Counted from the first letter of the stretch, positions 28,036 to 36,549 are shown. The stretch is DNA of 64,000 nucleotides from Anaerolineales bacterium (GCA_020343875.1 CP070811.1:3528860-3592859); one strand, 5' to 3'. Translations and numbers: made by a program. The notes: generated by a model from the letters alone, not told the origin.

Positions 28036-29754
28036 ATGGGACGTTACATTCGCTGGCAAGCACTCATCGCTCTCAGTGGCATCACTCTGGTAGGCGTCGT
28101 CCTATTCTCCATCGCCCTGACACGCACAACGGTACTAGTGCCCGACGAAGGGGGCATCTATACCGAAGGGCTGGCCGGCGCTCCTCAGTATGTGAATCCG
28201 CTTTTAGCCCAATACAATCCGGTCGATCAAGACCTGGTAACCCTTATCTTCAACGGCCTGACTCGTACGGATGACCAGGGCGAACTGGAACCTGATCTGG
28301 CCTTGCGATGGAGCGTATCGCCCGATGGGCTCAGCTACCTGTTCCATCTGCGCCGGAGCATCCGTTGGTCAGATGGCCAGCCATTTGATGCTGACGACGT
28401 GCTCTTCACCATTAACCTGATGCAAGACCCAGAATTCCCAGGGGTGCCTTACCTGAGCGAGCTGTGGCGCACCGTGAGCGTAGAAAGGGTAGATGCTTAT
28501 ACCATTCGCTTCAATCTACAAGAGCCCTTGCCCACATTTGCCGACTACACAACCATCGGCATTGTTCCCAAACACGTGTTAGGCGATATTTCTGCTCGTG
28601 ATCTGTTGACCCATCCCTTTAATATGCAGCCCATCGGTACCGGGCCCTTTCTTCTTGAAAACATCTCCGCCGAGCGGGCGCTTCTGGTCCCTAATCCGCG
28701 TTACGTTTCCCTGCAGGGCGGAAGAGTGCGACGAGAACAACCGTATCTGGCTGGCATCGAATTTCGCTTCTATCCGAACCACGAGCGGTTGTTAACTGCT
28801 TTTCAGGCCGGTGAGATCCAAGGCATCGGCTACGTTCCACCCTATCTCTTTCCTGAAGCTGCAGCCCTCGACTCGCTCAGCCTTTACAGCGCCCGACTCT
28901 CCGGCTATCAGATAGTCTACTTAAACTTACAGGACCCCCAGGGCGCACCTTTCTTTCAGGATGCCCGCGTGCGCCGCGCATTGCTCCTTGCCCTGGATCG
29001 ACAGACTTTGATCAACGAAGCGCTCAACGGCCAGGGGATAGTAGCTCACGGTCCAATCCGCTCTTGGAGTTGGGCCTACGACTCTCAGTCACCCTCGATT
29101 GAATACGATCCAGAGCAAGCCGAAGCATTACTGGTAGGAGCCAACTGGCTTGACACTGATGGCGACGGGATCCGCGATAAGAACGGCCGCCCTTTGCAAT
29201 TCACCCTGCTCACGGGTGACGACCCGGTCTTTGTCGGCCTGGGACGTGCCATGGCCAAGCAATGGGCTGCACACGGTCTCAGCGTCCAGGTGGAGTCACT
29301 GGGTGCCGGTCTAAGTGATCGACTTCGGGCGCGAGATTTCCAATCAGTTCTGGTCGAGCTCCTCATCTCCGGAGATCCAGACCCCTATCCCCTCTGGCAT
29401 CAGACCCAAATCGAAGGTGGCCAAAACTACGGCGGCTGGGATAACCGGGAGGCCAGCGAAGCCTTGGAGCAAGCACGTTATCTCAACGATCAGGACCAAC
29501 GCAAGGCTCTTTACATCCAGTTCCAGCGCATCTTTGCCCAAGAGACTCCTGCCTTGATTATTGCCTATCCCGCCTATACCTATGCCGTGGACGAGAGCGT
29601 ACGAAACGTGCAAATTGGCCCCATGGTCAGCCCCTCAGATCGCTTCCGTACCATTGCTGATTGGTACCTCAACACCCGCCGCGTCATCCTGGCCGAAGCC
29701 CAGCGTGCGCCTGAATCGCAGATCGAGGGCAGCGGCCCCTCCCCGTCTCACTGA
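28036..29754 (+). CDS. Oligopeptide-type ABC transporter solute-binding protein, orphan
   Basis: Extracytoplasmic binding protein of the SBP_bac_5 (DppA/OppA) family, 572 residues. Residues about 7-29 form a hydrophobic signal or anchor without a lipobox Cys, so it may stay membrane-anchored. Family blocks: LVTLIFNGLTRTD, LALRWSVSPDGLSYLFHLR, WSDGQPFDADDVLFTI and IGTGPFLLE. No permease or ATPase genes are nearby, so it may feed a transporter encoded elsewhere or act as a sensor. The ATG has no ribosome site, and the spacer from secG is 83 bases. Confidence 0.9.
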   Translation: MGRYIRWQALIALSGITLVGVVLFSIALTRTTVLVPDEGGIYTEGLAGAPQYVNPLLAQYNPVDQDLVTLIFNGLTRTDDQGELEPDLALRWSVSPDGLSYLFHLRRSIRWSDGQPFDADDVLFTINLMQDPEFPGVPYLSELWRTVSVERVDAYTIRFNLQEPLPTFADYTTIGIVPKHVLGDISARDLLTHPFNMQPIGTGPFLLENISAERALLVPNPRYVSLQGGRVRREQPYLAGIEFRFYPNHERLLTAFQAGEIQGIGYVPPYLFPEAAALDSLSLYSARLSGYQIVYLNLQDPQGAPFFQDARVRRALLLALDRQTLINEALNGQGIVAHGPIRSWSWAYDSQSPSIEYDPEQAEALLVGANWLDTDGDGIRDKNGRPLQFTLLTGDDPVFVGLGRAMAKQWAAHGLSVQVESLGAGLSDRLRARDFQSVLVELLISGDPDPYPLWHQTQIEGGQNYGGWDNREASEALEQARYLNDQDQRKALYIQFQRIFAQETPALIIAYPAYTYAVDESVRNVQIGPMVSPSDRFRTIADWYLNTRRVILAEAQRAPESQIEGSGPSPSH

Positions 29755-29790
29755 TTCAATTCTCTCCCAAAACTATCCAATTTTACCATT

Positions 29791-29979
29791 GACATTATGT
29801 AGAAGATGATGTACAATAACAACACGACATAATGTTTTTGCATTATGTCAAACTTGGTGTACAATAACAACTAGTACCCCTTCTCAAGAGTCTTTCGGGT
29901 ATATTGGGCGCTGGGTGCCAGGCTATTATTGCCCCAAAGACACATAGAATGGGGGCATAAGTTCTCGTGTTATTGTACA
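29791..29979. repeat. Cluster of short inverted and direct repeats
   Basis: TGTACAATAACAAC occurs at 29810-29823 and 29858-29871, and its 12-base inverse (TGTTATTGTACA) at 29968-29979. Between them GACATAATG (29826-29834) and CATTATGTC (29841-29849) form a perfect 9-bp inverted repeat with a 6-base loop. A related GACATTATGT lies at 29791-29800. It could be a regulator-binding region or the footprint of a small mobile repeat. Confidence 0.6.
29874..29935 (+). repeat. Structured intergenic element, copy 2
   Basis: Counterpart of 997-1058: identical for the first 14 bases and similar through TGCCAGG. GTACCC pairs with GGGTAT. A second GGGC/GCCC pairing encloses the TGCCAGG region. It sits upstream of the DivIC-like gene. 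Confidence 0.55.
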
Positions 29980-29991
29980 CAATCTGTTTGT

Positions 29992-30423
29992 ATGGGGCAT
30001 AGGCAAACATTGAAAAAGAAACGCAGCACCCAATTCCCTTTCGCCCACTTTATCGCTATTGTCGTGATTACCATTTCCCTCTTCCTGGCGGTTGACTTTG
30101 CACGCCGCACAGCAGCGACCTACCAGATCAAGAACGAGGCAACCCGACTGGAAGAAGAAGCCGCTGCTATTCGTGCTCGCCACCAGGCACTGCAGGCCCG
30201 TCTCAGCTACGTACAAAGTGATGCCTACGTTGAGGAAATTGCCCGAACCCGACTCAAATGGGCACGAGAAGGAGAAATCGCGGTGGTAGTGATGGCCTCT
30301 CCCCAGACCATATCTCCCCCGGCGCCTGACCAACAGCCTGCTGTAGCCAACTCGACGTCAGCGCGATCTCCATGGCAGGCATGGTGGCTGATATTCTTCG
30401 ACGAGCTGCCTCCCTCTATGTAG
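29992..30423 (+). CDS. DivIC/FtsL-like septum formation initiator family protein
   Basis: Small bitopic membrane protein, 143 residues from ATG 29992. TTG 30010 is an alternative, and neither has a clear ribosome site. Basic N-terminus, one membrane helix (about 17-37), then a coiled coil (about 45-85) and the YVEEIARTRLKWAREGEIAV block that closes DivIC-like proteins. The Pro-rich tail ends in a hydrophobic WQAWWLIFF stretch. These proteins link cell-division components. The in-frame opening extends upstream into the repeat element, which is unlikely to be translated. Confidence 0.75.
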   Translation: MGHRQTLKKKRSTQFPFAHFIAIVVITISLFLAVDFARRTAATYQIKNEATRLEEEAAAIRARHQALQARLSYVQSDAYVEEIARTRLKWAREGEIAVVVMASPQTISPPAPDQQPAVANSTSARSPWQAWWLIFFDELPPSM

Positions 30424-30574
30424 CAAGCCTGTGTCTGTTAGTAGTGTATAAGGCATTTCTCCGTGTTGCAATCCCTGTTCCATCTGGCAGGTGTCCATCA
30501 TTGCTTGGCTGTCCTCGCCCGCAGGCCCGATTCCACGACCTTCTGCCTCCTTTCCGCGCCCGCAGTGCCCCCCC

Positions 30575-30603
30575 TTGACGCTGATCTACGGGTGGGGTAC
30601 AAT
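30575..30603 (+). promoter_or_regulatory. Promoter of the Ser/Thr kinase gene
   Basis: TTGACG (30575-30580), 17-base spacer, TACAAT (30598-30603). Both hexamers and several flanking bases match the promoter at 31595-31623. Confidence 0.75.
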
Positions 30604-30651
30604 CACCTTTAGGACTGACCTGCCTAACCCTGAGATAGGGAGCACAAGGTG

Positions 30652-31551
30652 ATGGCCCTGTTCACCACCATCGGGACCCAGCTGAAAGGAGAAAAAAGTC
30701 AATACCTCATCCAGCGCGAGGTGGCACGCGGAGGGATGGGTGCTATCTACCAGGCAGAGGACATCGAGCACCAGCGAACAGTGGCCATCAAGGAGGCATG
30801 CCTTGACCCGGTTGCATGCGAGGGCAGGCGCGACCAGATTCGGGAGCGGCTGCTACACGAGATGGAAGTCCTTATGCCGCTGAAGCATCCCAACATTCCC
30901 GAAATCTACGATCAGTTCTCGAGTCAGAACAACGAATACCTGGTGATGGAATTCATCGAAGGCGAAACGCTCATGGGCATCCAGCAGCGGACGCTCAGCA
31001 AAGACCTTCTCCTGGAAGAAAGCCGCGTGCTAGGCTGGGCCATCCAGGCACTGGATGCTCTCTCCTATCTGCACGAACAGGCCAAGCCGATCATCCACCG
31101 GGATGTGAAACCCGAAAACCTGATACTAGCTCACGACGGGAGAATCGTGCTGGTGGACTTCGGTCTGATGAAGCAAGTAGAACAACACCTGACAGAAAGT
31201 GGCCCCTTGATCCGCGCCGTGGGCACCGTTGAATACGCACCACCTGAGCAGTATGTCGAAAACTCCGGCAGCACCGACGCACGCACCGACATCTACAGCC
31301 TGGCCGCAACCATCTACTATCTGCTGGCTGGACGCCTGCCACCGCGCTCATTGGATCGAATGTTGCCCATGTCTCTCCAAGTTACAAAGAGACTGCCCTC
31401 ACTGCGCAAGGTTAACCCCACCGTTTCCAGGCGGACCGAACAGATCATCTTCAAAGCGATGGAGATCGATCCAGATGCACGTTATCAGTCGGCCCGTCGA
31501 ATGCGCGAAGCCATCTGCCCACGCCGCCGTTTTATCTCGCTTCCCTTTTAG
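30652..31551 (+). CDS. Hanks-type serine/threonine protein kinase
   Basis: Soluble kinase of 299 residues, a bare catalytic domain without membrane helix or PASTA repeats. Gly loop ARGGMGAIYQA (25-35), Lys47 (VAIKEA), catalytic HRDVKPEN (Asp151), metal-binding DFG (Asp169), and the activation segment ending in TVEYAPPEQY. All catalytic residues are present. ATG 30652 has GGGAG upstream. An adjoining GTG at 30649 is possible. The targets are unknown; neighbouring division and cell-wall genes (DivIC-like, murA) make an envelope role plausible but unproven. Confidence 0.93.
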   Translation: MALFTTIGTQLKGEKSQYLIQREVARGGMGAIYQAEDIEHQRTVAIKEACLDPVACEGRRDQIRERLLHEMEVLMPLKHPNIPEIYDQFSSQNNEYLVMEFIEGETLMGIQQRTLSKDLLLEESRVLGWAIQALDALSYLHEQAKPIIHRDVKPENLILAHDGRIVLVDFGLMKQVEQHLTESGPLIRAVGTVEYAPPEQYVENSGSTDARTDIYSLAATIYYLLAGRLPPRSLDRMLPMSLQVTKRLPSLRKVNPTVSRRTEQIIFKAMEIDPDARYQSARRMREAICPRRRFISLPF

Positions 31552-31594
31552 GAGAGCATGAGATTCGGATGACCCTCTTCCCTTCTGGTGTTCC

Positions 31595-31623
31595 TTGACG
31601 CCCTTCCACTGGTGAAGTACAAT
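31595..31623 (+). promoter_or_regulatory. Promoter of the SAM-hydrolase gene
   Basis: TTGACG (31595-31600), 17-base spacer, TACAAT (31618-31623). The predicted start near 31630 precedes GGAG and the ATG at 31663. Confidence 0.75.
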
Positions 31624-31662
31624 CAGGTTTGGCAGTTTGAGCTCAAAAACGGAGTTACATAG

Positions 31663-32442
31663 ATGCCAATTATTACTCTTACTACTGACTTTGGCCTCGC
31701 CGACGGATATGTGGGGACGATGCAAGGAGTCATTCTCTCGATCGCGCCGAAGGCAACTCTGGTGGATCTGTCTCACCAAGTTCCAGCCCAGGATATACGG
31801 GCTGGCGCCTTTGTGCTTTACCAGGCAGTGCCCTTCTTTCCCCCGGACTCCATTCATTTGGTAGTGGTAGACCCAGGTGTTGGCAGTCAGCGGCGGGCCG
31901 TGGCCATTCGCACCTCACAGGGTACCTTTGTCGCACCCGACAACGGCGTGCTCAGTTACGTGCTGGCCGCCACCGATGACTATGAAGCCGTCAGCCTCAC
32001 CAACCCTGCCTATCAGATGCCTCAGATTAGCACTACCTTTCACGGGCGCGACATCTTTTCACCAGCCGCTGCCCACCTGGCTAATGGTACCCCGATGTCT
32101 GAGCTGGGGCCACAGGCCATCAACCTGGTTCGCCTGCCATTGTCCACACCGGAGTTCTCGCCCGGCGGAGGTCTCACCGCGCATGTCATGCACGTGGATC
32201 ATTTCGGCAACCTCATCCTGGACGTAACGGCCGACGCCCTAGAAGAAGAAATCACGTTGGAATTGGCTGGGCATAGAATTCAGGGTATGAGCCGCACCTT
32301 CGCCGACGTAGCGCCTGGCAAATTGGTTGCCTATGTGGGTAGTAGTCGGGACCATGTGGAGATAGCCGTCCGGGACGGCGATGCAGCCCAAGAACTGGGT
32401 GTCAGCGTCGGCGACCAAGTACTGATTCACAGGATACAATGA
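31663..32442 (+). CDS. S-adenosyl-L-methionine hydrolase (adenosine-forming), DUF62 family
   Basis: Cytoplasmic enzyme of 259 residues. Characterised DUF62 proteins use water to split S-adenosylmethionine into adenosine and methionine. The signature Asp and Arg are in VVVDPGVGSQRRAVAI, and the His in FHGRDIFSPAAAHL. The N-terminal TLTTDFGLADGYVG is also typical. Halogenase relatives need different residues and are rare, so hydrolase is preferred. GGAG lies 8 bases before the ATG. Its stop overlaps the start of the next gene (ATGA). Confidence 0.9.
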   Translation: MPIITLTTDFGLADGYVGTMQGVILSIAPKATLVDLSHQVPAQDIRAGAFVLYQAVPFFPPDSIHLVVVDPGVGSQRRAVAIRTSQGTFVAPDNGVLSYVLAATDDYEAVSLTNPAYQMPQISTTFHGRDIFSPAAAHLANGTPMSELGPQAINLVRLPLSTPEFSPGGGLTAHVMHVDHFGNLILDVTADALEEEITLELAGHRIQGMSRTFADVAPGKLVAYVGSSRDHVEIAVRDGDAAQELGVSVGDQVLIHRIQ

Positions 32443-32969
32443 ACCGCTGGGCGCGTTTACGGTGGTGGGTACGCTTGTTGGCAGGCATTGACTGGTTGCT
32501 GGGCACGCACTTGCTGACGAAAACTACTAGCCACTGGCAGCAAAAGATAGAAACCATGCAGACCGAAATCAGCTCCCTGGAAGCCCGTATGGCGGAGCTG
32601 AATGCCTCTCGCGGGGCAATCTTGCGTCACCTGTGCCTCAGCTACTTGCAACTCCGGCAAGCCCAGTCTCCTGAGAACTGGTTCCACTTCGACCCGCGGG
32701 TTCCCGCTGAAGAAGATGCGATTGAGATCCTGACCAGAAGCCTGGTAACCCCGCACCTGGCCCGCTGGAAAATCAACCAGATTGCGGCCGGCGGCGCCAA
32801 TCTCTACACCTATGACCTGATCCCCGACTGGGGGACCCTGCACCAAGATGCGCTGAATCACGGAACCAGGATCCCCACCAACTTATTCGATTGGTTGGCC
32901 GAACAAGCAGCCGAGAGCGTTAAGCAGCACAAGCAGGGTGTGGCGAAGCCCACCCTGCCAGAAAGGTGA
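32439..32969 (+). CDS. Uncharacterised coiled-coil protein coupled to SAM hydrolase
   Basis: 176 residues, not recognised. A basic, hydrophobic N-terminus (about 1-27) is followed by a coiled coil (about 30-60, [18 protein letters not shown]) and a mixed alpha/beta C-terminal part with [15 protein letters not shown]. No signal peptide or catalytic motif is evident. The start overlaps the upstream stop as ATGA, so translation is coupled to the S-adenosylmethionine hydrolase. murA starts 20 bases after its stop. Confidence 0.75.
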   Translation: MNRWARLRWWVRLLAGIDWLLGTHLLTKTTSHWQQKIETMQTEISSLEARMAELNASRGAILRHLCLSYLQLRQAQSPENWFHFDPRVPAEEDAIEILTRSLVTPHLARWKINQIAAGGANLYTYDLIPDWGTLHQDALNHGTRIPTNLFDWLAEQAAESVKQHKQGVAKPTLPER

Positions 32970-32988
32970 AATCAGCAGCAAGAAGCCT

Positions 32989-34275
32989 ATGGAACAATTC
33001 GTCATCGAAGGCAAACATCCCATCAAAGGCACTGTAGTGCCCAGCGGCAACAAGAACGCCGCCTTCCCTTTAATCTCGGCAGCTCTCCTTACGGACGAGC
33101 CGGTCACGCTGCGCAACCTGCCCGACATCGGCGACGTGCGTACCATGTTGGCTATTGTCGAGGACTTGGGCATCGAGGTGACACGCCACGACCTCCACTC
33201 AGTCACCTTGCGGGCCGGGGCCATTCGCAAGACCACTCCTGATCCCAGCCTGTTTGGCAACATTCGTGGCGCGCTGCTCTTGATGGGCTCAATGATTGCT
33301 CGCGAAGGGCGTATCGACTTGCCACGACCTGGCGGCGACCAGATCGGCCGGCGGCGTATTGATACCCACCTGCTAGCCTTGAAACAGCTAGGTGCCAGGC
33401 CGGCTTATGATGGACAACTGGTATTGACGGCCGACCAACTCCGTGGCGCCGACATATTGCTGGATGAAGCCAGTGTCACTGCCACCGAGAACGCCGTACT
33501 GAGCGCTGCCACCGCCGAAGGGAGCACAACTATCCGCAATGCTGCCTCCGAACCCCATGTGCAAGACCTGTGTCACATGCTTAATAAGATGGGGGCCCGC
33601 ATTGAGGGCATCGGTTCCAATACTCTCACCATCCACGGCGCCCAGAGACTCCACGGCACCAACTATGCCCTGAGCGCCGACTACCTGGAGGTAGGCAGCT
33701 TCATGGGGCTGGCGGCCGTTACTGGGGGCGAGGTGACTATAAAAAACGCATCGCCCGAATACTTGCGTATGACCTTTTTGGTCTATGATCGCCTGGGCGT
33801 GCACCCCGAGATTCGTGGTGACGACATATTCATGCCTGCCGGCCAATCCATGCAGGTTGTCCCTGACCTTGGCAACGCCATCCCCAAGATTGACGACGCT
33901 CCGTGGCCCGGCTTCCCGGCTGACATGATGAGCGTCAGTATTGTGGTCGCCACCCAATGCAGCGGCACCGTACTCTTCCACGAGAAGATGTTTGAAAGCA
34001 GACTCTACTTTGTGGATAAACTGATTGGAATGGGGGCTCGTATCGTGCTATGCGACCCGCATCGCTGCATCGTGCAGGGCCCCAGCCAACTGCAAGCCGA
34101 GGCTCAGGGCATCTCCAGCCCCGACATCCGAGCTGGTATGGCCTTGCTCATCGCTGCCCTTTGCGCACGCGGAACCAGCATCATCCACAACATCCGTCAG
34201 ATTGACCGAGGCTACGAGCGCATTGAAGAGAAACTGCAGGCACTGGGGGCCAAAGTCGAGCGGATCATGCAGTAG
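32989..34275 (+). CDS. murA: UDP-N-acetylglucosamine 1-carboxyvinyltransferase with Asp at the catalytic-Cys site
   Basis: First committed enzyme of peptidoglycan precursor synthesis, 428 residues. [17 protein letters not shown] (Lys22/Asn23) binds substrate. The mobile loop reads RPGGDQIG, with Asp117 at the position of the usual catalytic Cys. This Cys-to-Asp form is known from mycobacteria and others, stays active and resists fosfomycin. Other blocks ([36 protein letters not shown]) are normal. ATG 32989 is preferred over upstream in-frame codons because it starts the conserved sequence directly. Its ribosome site is weak. It may be read from the promoter at 31595. Confidence 0.94.
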   Translation: MEQFVIEGKHPIKGTVVPSGNKNAAFPLISAALLTDEPVTLRNLPDIGDVRTMLAIVEDLGIEVTRHDLHSVTLRAGAIRKTTPDPSLFGNIRGALLLMGSMIAREGRIDLPRPGGDQIGRRRIDTHLLALKQLGARPAYDGQLVLTADQLRGADILLDEASVTATENAVLSAATAEGSTTIRNAASEPHVQDLCHMLNKMGARIEGIGSNTLTIHGAQRLHGTNYALSADYLEVGSFMGLAAVTGGEVTIKNASPEYLRMTFLVYDRLGVHPEIRGDDIFMPAGQSMQVVPDLGNAIPKIDDAPWPGFPADMMSVSIVVATQCSGTVLFHEKMFESRLYFVDKLIGMGARIVLCDPHRCIVQGPSQLQAEAQGISSPDIRAGMALLIAALCARGTSIIHNIRQIDRGYERIEEKLQALGAKVERIMQ

Positions 34276-34318
34276 CAACTAGAGCAACTAGGACAGATTT
34301 CCTAGGAACACAGTCGTG

Positions 34319-34348
34319 TTGACAATCGAGACCGGCTTGTGATAAGAT
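34319..34348 (+). promoter_or_regulatory. Promoter of the 34355-34449 RNA
   Basis: TTGACA (34319-34324), 18-base spacer, TAAGAT (34343-34348). The expected start, seven bases downstream at about 34355, coincides with the first base of a long-range helix. Confidence 0.7.
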
Positions 34349-34354
34349 GGAGGC

Positions 34355-34449
34355 ATAAAGCAGGTAAATAGCCCGTGCCCTACCAGCTGAAGAATCACTA
34401 AGCACGATCGGTAGACAGCGTCCCTGCTTTGTACGGGGCGCTTTTCGTT
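34355..34449 (+). ncRNA. Riboswitch-like leader or small RNA of unknown class
   Basis: A compact RNA of about 95 nt is bounded by a good promoter and an intrinsic terminator. Bases 34355-34364 can pair with 34423-34432 (10 bp, one wobble). Inside, CGTGC (34374-34378) pairs with GCACG (34402-34406) and CTACC (34380-34384) with GGTAG (34410-34414). These two helices interlock as a pseudoknot. The outer helix uses bases of the terminator stem, so the two folds exclude each other, as in riboswitches or attenuators. It matches no class I know. It lies between murA and a truncated kinase gene, so its target is unclear. Confidence 0.5.
34418..34449 (+). terminator. Intrinsic terminator of the riboswitch-like RNA
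   Basis: GCGTCCC (34418-34424) pairs with GGGGCGC (34435-34441), a 7-bp stem with one G-T pair and a 10-base loop, followed by TTTTCGTTT. Confidence 0.75.
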
Positions 34450-34540
34450 TACCGGGCAGCCGATTCCGCCAGGTGCAAGATTTCTACCAGGCGGTCGTGG
34501 AAGATTCTAAATTGTACCCGCAGATTAAAGGTGGAAGAAA

Positions 34541-35059
34541 TTGGATAGGTATGCCGCCGAGAGTCTGACGATTATGCGCAGCATTCGGGAGCCGTTCGAG
34601 TTGGCAGACATGGAGCCGGTGGACGTCACGGACTGCCTGGCCGAGGCACTGAACGGGTTCACCATAGAGCCCGGCATCATCGTGGTGGAACGCTATCAGC
34701 CTGACTTGCCACCCGTGATGGCCTCTCCTGAGAATCTGTGTGAAGCTTTAAATCACATTATCGACAATGCCTTGGAGGCGATGGGCGGGAAAGGACAGTT
34801 GTGGCTGTCGACCCGCCGCCGCCTGGACGGATTGGTGGAAGTGGTCATCGCCGACGACGGACCGGGCATTCCCACTGTGCACCAAACGCACCTCTTTCAA
34901 CGGGGCTTCACCACCAAACCCGACCAGGGCGGCCTGGGCCTGTGGTGGACCCGCGTTTACGTGAGCCAACTGGGCGGGCAGATGAAACTGCACAGCACGC
35001 CTGGCCAGGGAACTGTGGTCAGCATTCGCTTGCCGGCCGTACAGGAGGCGCCATCGTGA
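34541..35059 (+). CDS. Truncated histidine kinase, ATPase domain only
   Basis: 172 residues holding only the kinase ATPase domain: N box HIIDNALEAMGG, G1 DDGPGIP, F box LFQRGFTTK and G2 GGLGLWWTRVYVSQLGG. There is no dimerisation/phospho-acceptor His domain. Just upstream (about 34455-34558) another frame encodes protein-like sequence (FRQVQDFYQAVVEDSKLYPQ), which suggests a frameshift or decay of a longer kinase. TTG 34541 follows AGGTGG. Its stop overlaps the GTG of a stop-interrupted response regulator, so this pair was once a normal two-component operon. Confidence 0.7.
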   Translation: MDRYAAESLTIMRSIREPFELADMEPVDVTDCLAEALNGFTIEPGIIVVERYQPDLPPVMASPENLCEALNHIIDNALEAMGGKGQLWLSTRRRLDGLVEVVIADDGPGIPTVHQTHLFQRGFTTKPDQGGLGLWWTRVYVSQLGGQMKLHSTPGQGTVVSIRLPAVQEAPS

Positions 35060-35184
35060 GCTCTTCGCCCCAGGTGCTGATTGCGGAGGACCTGTGTTTT
35101 TGAGGAGCCGCCCTCAGCGAAGCCCTGGCCGATTTCTACTTGATAATCGCCACCTCTTCGGATCCCAAGCGTACCCGCCGCTAG
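35056..35184 (+). pseudogene. Response-regulator remnant interrupted by TGA
   Basis: GTG 35056 overlaps the kinase stop and has AGGAGG at ideal spacing. The frame starts like a receiver domain (SSSPQVLIAEDLCF), hits TGA at 35101-35103, and then continues in frame as GAALSEALADFY before failing at TAG 35182. No receiver core follows, so the rest is deleted or scrambled. The stretch to 35373 holds no other gene that I can see. Confidence 0.65.
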
Positions 35185-35373
35185 GTAGGCGAGATGCCCT
35201 CCCATATCCCGGTTCTTTGGAAAGAACAGTGGGCCGCTAGCTGGTCCCTGAACATAGCGTAAGCGTGCCCGAATGTGAAACTGTTCAGGGCAGAACGTAA
35301 GATGTAATCCTCCCACTCCGCGCGCTATAAGTCTCTTGTCTAATCTATCACACCAACTCAAAGGTTCCGAAAG

Positions 35374-36549
35374 ATGTCCCCTGCAAGCGTGTTGATCGTG
35401 GAAGACGAGCCCGAATGGCAAAATATCGTCGGGGAGTTGCTGGCCGACGAAGGTCACTCCTACCGCCTGGCTAGCACCTACGCCAGTGCACTGGCCCAAC
35501 TGGACCAAGAGCTCTTCAATGTCGTCTTCCTCGACATGATGCTGCACGAATTCGACCTGCCGGTACGGGGTGGCTCCGGCTGGCGATTGCTGGACAGCCT
35601 GGTGGAACACCGCCCTCGGACCAGGATCATCATCCTCAGTGGGCGGGCGACGGCGGGTGAGGCAGCCCGCTTGATGCGCGATTACCCTATCGTCACCTTC
35701 ATCGACAAAAGTGAGGAAGACGTCGAGATCCAGATCGTGGACGCTGTCCGACAAGCAACGCAGGCACCATCACTGCGCATCCAGACCTTCGCCCAATTCA
35801 ATATCTGGCGCGACGAGGTCCTCATTGATCGCTGGGAACGAGGGCAAGCCGAGACCATCGTCAAATTGCTGCTCACTCGACGAGCAGCCGGAGGGCGGGC
35901 CATGTCCCTCGATGAGCTCATCGAGTGGCTATGGCCTGAGTCAGACTCGGAGAGCGGACGTAAGAAGCTACTCCCCCTCCTCAGCAACGCCCGTCGCACC
36001 CTGGAGCCAGACATCGAGCCCCGCGACTCAAATTTCCTCCTGCGTTGTTCAGGCGGTTATTACTTTGACCTGAGTGGCGACGTGACCTGGGATGTGCTCG
36101 ACTTCCAGCGACTCTACCGTGAGGGTATACATCAGCAGCGGGCTGGGGCGAAGGAAAGGACCATACTGGCTTATGAGGCGGCCCGTGCCCTGTATTTGGG
36201 TGACTTCCTGGCCGAAGACCGCTATGCGCCCTGGGCCATCCCCCAACGCCGGGCCTTACAAAACGAATACTGCGATTTGCTGTCCAGGCTGGCTGAGGTC
36301 TATGCTGCCTTGGGTCGCTACCCCGACGCCGTCCTGGCCGGCCGGGCTGCGTTGGAAGTAGATCCCCTGCTGGAGAGCGTGTACCGCCAGTTGATGCGTT
36401 ACCACTATTGCGCTGGCGACAAGGGAGGAGCTCTCAAAGTATATCGCAACTGCGTCAAGCTCTTTGATGAACTGTTCGGCGAAGGCCCCAGCCCCCAGAC
36501 AAAGCACCTCTTCGAAGACATCTCCAATAACCTCGAACTTCCATGTTGA
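35374..36549 (+). CDS. Receiver-SARP/BTAD transcriptional regulator
   Basis: 391 residues. The receiver domain (about 5-130) has the acidic pair Glu10/Asp11, Asp54 as acceptor (VVFLDMML) and Lys in FIDKSEED. A winged-helix domain (about 145-235) follows, with LIEWLWPESDSESGRKKL as in SARP/OmpR-like C-terminal domains. The bacterial activation (BTAD) helical repeat domain occupies about 240-385 (AYEAARALYLGDFLAED, YRQLMRYHYCAGDKGGALKVY). It would activate transcription when phosphorylated. The intended kinase may have been the decayed one upstream. ATG 35374 has only a weak site (AAAG). Confidence 0.88.
   Translation: MSPASVLIVEDEPEWQNIVGELLADEGHSYRLASTYASALAQLDQELFNVVFLDMMLHEFDLPVRGGSGWRLLDSLVEHRPRTRIIILSGRATAGEAARLMRDYPIVTFIDKSEEDVEIQIVDAVRQATQAPSLRIQTFAQFNIWRDEVLIDRWERGQAETIVKLLLTRRAAGGRAMSLDELIEWLWPESDSESGRKKLLPLLSNARRTLEPDIEPRDSNFLLRCSGGYYFDLSGDVTWDVLDFQRLYREGIHQQRAGAKERTILAYEAARALYLGDFLAEDRYAPWAIPQRRALQNEYCDLLSRLAEVYAALGRYPDAVLAGRAALEVDPLLESVYRQLMRYHYCAGDKGGALKVYRNCVKLFDELFGEGPSPQTKHLFEDISNNLELPC

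Noticed and set aside
34957..35754. 265-codon minus-strand frame across the decayed operon and the SARP regulator
   Set aside because: Antisense to recognisable receiver sequence on the plus strand; no start signals or domains.
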